This document shows, piece after piece, positions 58,510-64,000 of a DNA stretch of 64,000 bases; positions within the stretch are counted from its first letter, which is position 1, and the number at the start of each line of letters is the position of its first letter. Below the pieces are notes generated by a model. That model saw only the letters and a list, made by a program, of their open reading frames with translations, was not told the DNA's origin and made no database searches. The stretch comes from FEN-1219 sp035548835. GTDB lineage: Bacteria; Pseudomonadota; Gammaproteobacteria; Steroidobacterales; Rariloculaceae. Where the stretch lies: NCBI GenBank assembly GCA_035548835.1, contig DASZSB010000168.1, positions 1 through 64,000 on the forward strand, read 5' to 3'. The translations under genes and the position numbers were made by a program.

Positions 58510-58956
58510 ATGGCTCGCATCAAAATGGCTGCATGTACGTTTGCCGTGCTGGGGGCGGTATTCGCGGGAGGCGCGATTGCGCAGCCGCCGAAGCCGGGCG
58601 TCAAGGGGTACGAGGTGGAGTGGGTCTACCGCGTCCGCTACGGCTTCATCGACGAGTGGTGGGACCTGTTCCGCAAGTATCAGATCCCCGTGCTCGATCG
58701 CATGAAGCAGCAGGGCTACATCGTCGACTACCGCATCTACCACCCGCAGTTCCACGTCGACGAGGCCTCACGCTGGGATTACCGCGTCGAGATCACCTAT
58801 CGCGACCAGGAAGCCGGATCCCACGAAGAGGAGATTGCGCAGGAGCTGTTCAAGGACGCTGTCACGCGCAAGCGCGACGAGCTGCGTCGCTGGGAGCTCA
58901 CGACCAATCACTGGGATCTGCCGATCTACCAGGTCGATACGACCAAGAGCCGGTAG
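58510..58956 (+). CDS. Small exported hypothetical protein
   Basis: 148 residues; GAGGTGG six bases before the ATG at 58510. Signal peptide RIKMAACTFAVLGAVFAGGAIA, mature start QPPKPG. The rest looks like one alpha/beta domain: YEVEWVYRVRYGFIDEWWDL, FRKYQIPVLDRMKQQGYIVD, SRWDYRVEITYRDQEAGSHE. The strand-helix-strand pattern suggests a ferredoxin-like or dimeric alpha-beta barrel fold, but I do not recognise a named family. Followed by a terminator, so it is a single-gene unit. Confidence 0.75.
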   Translation: MARIKMAACTFAVLGAVFAGGAIAQPPKPGVKGYEVEWVYRVRYGFIDEWWDLFRKYQIPVLDRMKQQGYIVDYRIYHPQFHVDEASRWDYRVEITYRDQEAGSHEEEIAQELFKDAVTRKRDELRRWELTTNHWDLPIYQVDTTKSR

Positions 58957-58960
58957 GCTG

Positions 58961-58992
58961 CGCCGGAGCGGTGCGCCGGCCGGCGTTTTTTT
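58961..58992 (+). terminator. Intrinsic terminator after 58510 gene
   Basis: CGCCGG (58961-58966) pairs with CCGGCG (58980-58985), followed by seven T (58986-58992). The loop is GC-rich and alternative pairings exist. Confidence 0.7.
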
Positions 58993-59079
58993 GGCTTTCA
59001 TAGGTCCGAGAAAGAGCGTGTAAGTCGTTGATGGTAATTTGGTAGTAGGGTCCCGCAAGGACCGGTTGGAGGAGTGACC

Positions 59080-59946
59080 ATGCTGACAAGAGCCGTAGCC
59101 TTGAGTGTGTCACTGGCCGTGGCCGGAGGGGCTTTCGCACAGGGTCAGCCGCCGCCGCCCCCCGCCCCGGCGTGCACGCGAGCGGAGCTCAAGGCCGCCA
59201 CCGAGGCCTACGTCGCGGCACAGACGTCCGGCGATGCCTCGAATATGGCGTTCGCCGACAAGGCCGTCTACCGCGAGAACATGGCGGACGTCGCCAAGGG
59301 CGACGGGCTCTGGAACAAAGCGCTGCCGATTGCCCTGTCCCGCAGCTTTCTCGATCCCGTGCGCTGCAAGACCTTCACCGAGGTCATCGTGACGCAGGGT
59401 GGTCACCCTTATGTGATCGGCACGCGGCTCTATGTCGATCAGAGGAAGATCACGCGCATCGACAGTCTCGTGACGGACAAGGGCGATTGGCTGTTCAACG
59501 CCAACGCGTACCTGAAGTACTCGAGCGCCGAGGATTGGAGCCCGCCGAAGAAGTCGGCCCGTGCGTCCGGTCAGGAGCTCATCAACGCGGCGAACAGCTA
59601 CCTCGACCAGTTCTCGGACAAGTTCGTGAAGACGCCTTGGGGGCGCCCGTGCGCGCGGCTCGAGGGCGGCGCCTACACGAACCGCGACGGCAAGAAGGAT
59701 GCGAGCTGCGAGGTCGGCATTCCGCCCGGCGTGCTCTACATCGTGAACCGCGACTACGTGGTCGATGAGGAACAGGGCGTGATCAACGTGTTCTGCCGCT
59801 TCGGCAACAGCAGCACGGGCATGCCCGACTCGCATACGTTCCGGCTCGTGAACGGCAAGCTCGCGAACGTGCACACGCTCAGCGTGAACCTGAATCCGAA
59901 TCAACCGTCGCCGCAGGCGGACGACAACGGCGCGATCATCCGTTAG
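59080..59946 (+). CDS. Exported SnoaL-like protein (second copy)
   Basis: 288 residues; GGAGGAG seven bases before the ATG at 59080. Signal SLAVAGGAFAQG and a Pro-rich stretch, then CTRAELKAATEAYVAAQTSG and a cone-like domain (FTEVIVTQGGHPYVIGTRLY, KITRIDSLVTDKGDWLFN). The second half has ANSYLDQFSDKFVKTPWGRP, CARLEGGAYTNRDG and YVVDEEQGVINVFCRFGNSS. It resembles the protein at 28900 in arrangement (Cys near the mature N-terminus, GLWNKAL versus GIWAA, two related halves). No catalytic residues assigned. The gene ends directly against the DUF1800 gene on the other strand. Confidence 0.75.
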   Translation: MLTRAVALSVSLAVAGGAFAQGQPPPPPAPACTRAELKAATEAYVAAQTSGDASNMAFADKAVYRENMADVAKGDGLWNKALPIALSRSFLDPVRCKTFTEVIVTQGGHPYVIGTRLYVDQRKITRIDSLVTDKGDWLFNANAYLKYSSAEDWSPPKKSARASGQELINAANSYLDQFSDKFVKTPWGRPCARLEGGAYTNRDGKKDASCEVGIPPGVLYIVNRDYVVDEEQGVINVFCRFGNSSTGMPDSHTFRLVNGKLANVHTLSVNLNPNQPSPQADDNGAIIR

Positions 59947-61710
59947 TCAGACGATCTGATACTCGGGCGTGCTCATGACGAGATGCGCCGTCATGCGCAG
60001 CGGATCCTCGAGATAGGAACGCGCTCGCTCGAGATCCTCGGTGCCGATCTCCTTCGTCAGAAACGCGACGAATGCCTCGCGGGTCGCGCTCGCGAGCGGT
60101 ACGCGCAGCAGGCGCGTGGCAAGGTGGTCGACGGCGTCCGCGGCCGTCTTCGCCCCGCTGCCGAGCACGAGCGCCGTGAGGTCGAAGCGGGCCGCATCGC
60201 GCGGCGTGGGAATCAGCTTGCGGGCAGCCTGCTCCCAGCCGATGTAGCCGGAGATCCGTGTGTTGAAGCGCTCGTCACGCTCGAGCGCCACACGATCGAA
60301 CGTGCTCATCGTCGCGGGATCGCTCACGGCCGTGGCCGCGCCGATGTCGTAGCCGTCGCGCAGCCGCTGCCCGAGCACGTCGTCCGTGCCCGCCGTGAAG
60401 TTCCAGTCGCGGAAGCCCGTCATGTCGGGGATCAGCACGTCGCGCGCCACGTTGCCGCGCGCGATCAGGAGGCCCGGCGTGATCCACGCCTTGCCGCCGG
60501 CCCAGCCGGCGACCGACGGCGGATTCAGCAGGTGCTGTCCCATGGCGATCGTCGACTGGTTGAAATCCGGCACGCCGGGAACGGTGGCCGACCCCAGTTG
60601 CCTCATCATGGCGATCATGTGCTCGACGGGGCTCTTGATGTGTCCGCCGTAGCTCGCCGCACTGTAGAAATCCTTCGACGTGAAGATGGCCGTCAGCAGC
60701 GCCTTCACGTCGTAGTCGGCGGAGCGCAGCACGGCGCCGAGCGACTTGCGGAGCTGCGGCGAGAGCTCTTCGCGCACGAGGAATCGATAGATCTTGCCCG
60801 CCAGGAATTCGGCGGTGACCGGTTGCTCGAAGATGATCTCGATGACGTCCGCGCCGTCGAAGTTGCCGCGGCGACCGAGGAAATCTTTCGCGCCCGCGTC
60901 GTGCTTGGCCGGGTCGACGTGAAAAGCCAGATCGTCGAAGTACCAGCCCGTGAAGGCGCGCGCGCATTCGCGCACGTCCTTCTCCGTGTAGTTGCCGACG
61001 CCCATCGTGAAGAGCTCCATGACTTCGCGCGCGAAGTTCTCATTCGGCGCGCCCTTCACGTTGTACTGCGCGTCGAGGAAGTACAGCATCGCCGGCGTCT
61101 GTGCGACCTTGAGGGTCAGGTCGCGCACGTTGCCCGTGGCGTAGCGCTCGAAGAGCTCGATCTGCTGCAGCATCTTCCGGTAGTCGCGCACCTTGTTCTC
61201 GTGGGTCGCGAAGTGCCCGTGCCAGAAGAGCGCCATCTTCTCCTCGAGCGGATGCGTGGTCGCGACCATGCGGTTGGCCCACCAGTAGCCCAGGCGCCGC
61301 GTCTCGAGCATTGTCGCGCGCAACCAGTAGAAGAACCGGTCCGATACGGGCTGCACCGGCCGGTTGCCCGCGGGCTTCGTGCTGACGCCCATCGACTCGC
61401 CGTGCCGCTCCGCGCGGTCCGTCGCCTCGGGCCGGCTGTCCGGAAAGCCCGTGAGCGTAGGGTCCCAGAGACCGGACTCGACGAACGGGGTCAGCTTCGG
61501 GTTCGCAACGCGCTCGTAATGCACGAGGTGCGCAACGGCGCGTTCGAGGCCGAGATCCGCGAGCCTCCGGATCTCCTCCGGCGTTCCCCCGAAGCCCGCG
61601 TGGGCGAGCAGGTGGGCCGCACGGTCGTAGCTCCACTCGCTGCGCGGCAAGGGCGAAAGGTCGTCCTGCCAAGCGGCCTGGCCGGGCGACCATGTGTTCT
61701 TCAGAATCAT
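59947..61710 (-). CDS. DUF1800 protein
   Basis: 587 residues, the normal length. Family blocks: YDRAAHLLAHAGFGGTPEEI, RLGYWWANRMVATTHPLEEK, MALFWHGHFATHENKVRDY, NENFAREVMELFTMGVGNYT, DVRECARAFTGWYF, FAREVMELF-type helices, FLGRRGNFDGADVIEIIFEQ, and PPSVAGWAGGKAWITPG. No obvious signal peptide; members are often exported or surface-associated with a DUF1501 partner. The gene starts four bases after the DUF1501 stop, so the pair is translationally coupled. Function is undetermined; the pair parallels the DUF1592/DUF1552 cassettes at the other end of the window. Confidence 0.9.
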   Translation of the reverse strand: MILKNTWSPGQAAWQDDLSPLPRSEWSYDRAAHLLAHAGFGGTPEEIRRLADLGLERAVAHLVHYERVANPKLTPFVESGLWDPTLTGFPDSRPEATDRAERHGESMGVSTKPAGNRPVQPVSDRFFYWLRATMLETRRLGYWWANRMVATTHPLEEKMALFWHGHFATHENKVRDYRKMLQQIELFERYATGNVRDLTLKVAQTPAMLYFLDAQYNVKGAPNENFAREVMELFTMGVGNYTEKDVRECARAFTGWYFDDLAFHVDPAKHDAGAKDFLGRRGNFDGADVIEIIFEQPVTAEFLAGKIYRFLVREELSPQLRKSLGAVLRSADYDVKALLTAIFTSKDFYSAASYGGHIKSPVEHMIAMMRQLGSATVPGVPDFNQSTIAMGQHLLNPPSVAGWAGGKAWITPGLLIARGNVARDVLIPDMTGFRDWNFTAGTDDVLGQRLRDGYDIGAATAVSDPATMSTFDRVALERDERFNTRISGYIGWEQAARKLIPTPRDAARFDLTALVLGSGAKTAADAVDHLATRLLRVPLASATREAFVAFLTKEIGTEDLERARSYLEDPLRMTAHLVMSTPEYQIV

Positions 61711-61714
61711 GGTA

Positions 61715-62965
61715 TTACGCCTTCATCATGCCAAGGCTGTCGAACTTTGCGCCGAGGACTTTCGCGGCATCCGCACCGAGCCAGTCCCCGATCAGCGTGG
61801 CGTACACGCGCCGGAAATCGGTGGTGCTCGCTAGATTGTCGCCGAGCACGAGGTCGGAGAGGCTCGGCGGCGCGCCGTACTGGCCGCCCTTGACCGCGTT
61901 GCCGATCACGAAGTTGATCTGGGCGGTGCCGTGGTCGGTGCCGAGACTGGTGTTCTCGGGTACGCGGCGGCCGAACTCGCTGTGCACGTACAGCACCACG
62001 TCGTCGGCGCGGCCGATGCGCTGCATCTCCTGGAAGAAGCCCTCGATCGCGTCGGCGCAGTACTGCAGTTGCCGGTCGTGCGGAGCTGCCTGATTCACGT
62101 GGGTGTCGAACAGACTGCCGCGCAGCGGCACGTAGTACAGCTGCGTCGGAAAACCCGCTTCGATCAACGCGACGACCTTGTCGAGGTCGAGCAGACGCAG
62201 GTCCGCATTGGCCTTCGCCCGATACTGTGTCCACGCGGCGCGCACCGCTTCCGAGGCCTGCGCGGCGCTGCGGGTCACCTCGAGCAGGTAGCGGTGCGAT
62301 TCCGTCACGGGCGCGGTCTGCGCCGCCAGCGTATCGACGGCGGATTTCTCCTGAGCGAACACGCCGCGCTTGAATGCGGCCGGGTCGACGAACACGAGCG
62401 GCACGTGCTTCTCGGCTTTGACGGCCAGCGTCTGGTTCTCGGCGACGTTCACGATCAGGTTCGCACGCACGCCCTGCGGATCGAGCCCGGACGCCGTGCG
62501 GCCGATCCAGCCGAACTCGTTGCCGCTGTTGGGCGCCGCCGTGTGCCAGAACGACATGGACGTGAAGTGCGAGAACGACGGCTGGTCGTAGCCGACGCCG
62601 TGCACGATCGCGACCTTGCCGTCGTCGTACAGGTTCTTCAGCGCGCCCAGGGATTTGTGCCAGCCGAAATGCGCGTCGATCTTCAACACGTCCGCTTCGC
62701 GGATGCCGATCGTCGGCCGGTGCCTGTAGTAGAGGGGGTCGCCGTACGGCACGATCGTGTTCAGGCCGTCGTTGCCGCCGAACCACTCGAACACCACGAG
62801 TATCCTGCCGTTCGGGCTCGCGGCGACGCTCTTGCTGGCCTGTGCCAGCGCCGGGGGCGCCGCGCCGAGCCCGCCGGCGAGGCCGAAGCCGATGCCGCCC
62901 GCACCGAGCCGCAGCAGATCGCGGCGCGAGAGGCCGCTGTCGCCGAAGGGATCTTTCGTGGGCAT
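61715..62965 (-). CDS. Tat-exported DUF1501 protein
   Basis: 416 residues from the ATG at 62965, with GGGGGAG upstream; an earlier start lacks a proper signal. Twin-arginine motif GLSRRDLLRLGAGGIGFGLA (Arg14-Arg15). Family blocks: ILVVFEWFGGNDGLNTIVPY, GVGYDQPSFSHFTSMSFWHT, NEFGWIGRTASGLDPQ, VVLYVHSEFGRRVPENTSLG and TDHGTAQINFVIGNAV with candidate metal Asp/His. The family belongs to the alkaline-phosphatase-like group as I recall; many members are exported and paired with DUF1800. No activity is established. Confidence 0.92.
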   Translation of the reverse strand: MPTKDPFGDSGLSRRDLLRLGAGGIGFGLAGGLGAAPPALAQASKSVAASPNGRILVVFEWFGGNDGLNTIVPYGDPLYYRHRPTIGIREADVLKIDAHFGWHKSLGALKNLYDDGKVAIVHGVGYDQPSFSHFTSMSFWHTAAPNSGNEFGWIGRTASGLDPQGVRANLIVNVAENQTLAVKAEKHVPLVFVDPAAFKRGVFAQEKSAVDTLAAQTAPVTESHRYLLEVTRSAAQASEAVRAAWTQYRAKANADLRLLDLDKVVALIEAGFPTQLYYVPLRGSLFDTHVNQAAPHDRQLQYCADAIEGFFQEMQRIGRADDVVLYVHSEFGRRVPENTSLGTDHGTAQINFVIGNAVKGGQYGAPPSLSDLVLGDNLASTTDFRRVYATLIGDWLGADAAKVLGAKFDSLGMMKA

Positions 62966-63085
62966 GAAGGCTCCCCCTGAGTTCGCGGTCCGGGGAGGCG
63001 TGCGCGAGGCAGCGGTGCCCGGACCGCGATCCGAGTATGCCGCGATTCGCGGCAAGCCGCACGCACGTGGGCGCGTCGCGTCAGC

Positions 63086-64000
63086 TCACTTGAACGTGAA
63101 GATGTCCTCGTCCGCGGGCTTCTGCATTCCCTGCTCGTGGTACTCCTGCCAGATCTGCGCCCACGGGCGGCCGAACATGTCGGGCACCTTGTACTGGATC
63201 ACGGTTCCCGGTGCGACCGGCGTTGCGCGCCCGTTCAGCGGGTAGATCGTCGGCACGCACTCGATGAACTGATACGGCTCGCCGGCTTCGACCTCGCTCG
63301 ACTTCACGAGATTGCGGACCATGCGGATCGGCTGAACCAGCGCTTCCGGATCATAGAAGATGCCTTCGTGATTCAGGCCAACGACCTTGCCCGCGGCGTC
63401 GCGAGTGGGCGTATAGATCTCGATCGTCTGCAGCTTGCTCGAGAACTCGAAGTTGCCGTGCACCTTCCAGCCCTGGATGTTCGATGTCCACGTGATCAGC
63501 ACGTCCTTGTCCCAGAAGCCGACGGTCTCGCCGTACCACTTCGGCACTTCGGCGCCGAGGTGCGGCACGCTGCCGTTCACGTCGAAAGTGCGGCCTATGT
63601 TCACATGCGTGATGAAGTTGTCCGCGTCACCGGCGAGTATCTGCACGAGCTTCGGTGTCACGATGATCGAGTGCGCCTGATTCGTCACGCCGTGGTAATG
63701 CCAGCGGCGCATGAAGCCCTCGGGCCAGCAGTATTGGGCCGGCCACTGCGGCGCGTTCGTGTGGCCGTCGTGATACATCTCCTCGACCATGCGCGTCTGG
63801 TACTCGGGCGTCAGCAGCGACAGCACGGTCGGGATCTGCGTCCAGAAGATCTCCGCGTACCAGTTCTGGCCGCGTGGCCACAGATAGCGGCCGCTGATGT
63901 CGCCCGGCACCGTCGCGTAGGTGTGCTCGGTGGGACCGCCGCGGCGGCGCGTCTCCTCGAGCAGGGCCGCGTAGTGTTCGGCCGCGGTCTTGAACGGGTA
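63086..64000 (-). CDS. WEGD-type secreted family protein, C-terminal part (partial)
   Basis: The reading frame stays open to the window edge at 64000, so the start is not seen; about 304 residues are visible. Blocks: KTAAEHYAALLEETRRRG, YLWPRGQNWYAEIFWTQIP, SLLTPEYQTRMVEEMYHDGH, QYCWPEGFMRRWHYHG, GETVGFWDKDVLITWTSNIQ (the position of HWEGDTLVxET in the relatives), and LQTIEIYTPTRDAAGK. The C-terminus reads PADEDIFTFK. It resembles 49231 and the second half of 19834 but diverges in the central motif. Position behind the DUF1501/DUF1800 pair, same strand, suggests a common region of exported proteins. Confidence 0.7.
   Translation of the reverse strand, partial: YPFKTAAEHYAALLEETRRRGGPTEHTYATVPGDISGRYLWPRGQNWYAEIFWTQIPTVLSLLTPEYQTRMVEEMYHDGHTNAPQWPAQYCWPEGFMRRWHYHGVTNQAHSIIVTPKLVQILAGDADNFITHVNIGRTFDVNGSVPHLGAEVPKWYGETVGFWDKDVLITWTSNIQGWKVHGNFEFSSKLQTIEIYTPTRDAAGKVVGLNHEGIFYDPEALVQPIRMVRNLVKSSEVEAGEPYQFIECVPTIYPLNGRATPVAPGTVIQYKVPDMFGRPWAQIWQEYHEQGMQKPADEDIFTFK

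Noticed and set aside
1..64000. CRISPR arrays, tRNA or rRNA genes, prophage or insertion sequences
   Set aside because: No regularly spaced repeats, cloverleaf-like sequence, ribosomal RNA segment, transposase or phage structural gene was recognised by eye.

Overview
The window is high-GC bacterial DNA that reads like a gammaproteobacterium with a large exported degradative repertoire. The lineage call is an inference: it rests on TonB-dependent receptors with a QQLEEITVTGSRI-type N-terminus, an HAE1-type RND pump and a YhhY-like acetyltransferase. Family-level placement (for example near Steroidobacteraceae) is a guess. No tRNA, rRNA, insertion sequence, integrase, phage gene or CRISPR array was seen.

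Region 1 (1-18233) opens with the 3' end of a TonB-dependent receptor and its terminator. It then holds three copies of one three-gene cassette: (i) a large diheme c-type DUF1587/1592/1588/1585 protein, (ii) a Tat-exported DUF1552 protein, (iii) an exported ankyrin-repeat protein. Copy 1 (5887 to 664, minus) and copy 2 (6077-11474, plus) diverge from a shared intergenic region with a perfect 20-bp palindrome. Copy 3 (12926-18233, plus) has its own near-consensus promoter. A double-VOC protein lies between copies 2 and 3, and a degenerate metallo-beta-lactamase-fold protein follows copy 3. The same logic recurs at the far end as a DUF1501/DUF1800 pair (62965 to 59947, minus). I regard this as the most interesting system in the window.

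Region 2 (19403-34160) holds mostly exported or redox proteins: a DUF6152 protein, a large secreted protein of an unnamed family, a CHRD protein, a quinohemoprotein dehydrogenase with an apparent TTG start, two PPOX-fold flavin proteins (one fused to GAF), a hemerythrin-like protein, a Tat-exported phosphotriesterase homologue, a SnoaL-like protein, a Tat-exported zinc alcohol dehydrogenase-like protein, an AcvB/VirJ-type lipid hydrolase and an amidohydrolase.

Region 3 (34275-43135) has a SUMF1-fold protein, an RND efflux adaptor and pump, a GFA-fold protein, a hotdog thioesterase, and an ahcY-mtaD operon that suggests S-adenosylhomocysteine recycling through deamination.

Region 4 (43469-53155) has a complete TonB-dependent receptor, a prolyl-4-hydroxylase-like oxygenase, a second exported double-VOC protein, a second member of the unnamed secreted family, and a multi-PAS GGDEF-EAL protein.

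Region 5 (53402-64000) has a Tat-exported arylmalonate-decarboxylase-like enzyme with a DUF1080 protein and an esterase in one operon, a vanillyl-alcohol-oxidase-like flavoprotein, a YhhY-like acetyltransferase behind what looks like a leader-peptide attenuator with Trp codons, two small exported proteins, the DUF1501/DUF1800 pair, and a partial third member of the unnamed secreted family.

Taken together, the receptors, exported oxidoreductases, hydrolases and decarboxylase, and the efflux pump suggest uptake and periplasmic processing of an organic, perhaps aromatic, substrate. That reading is inference; no substrate can be named from sequence alone.
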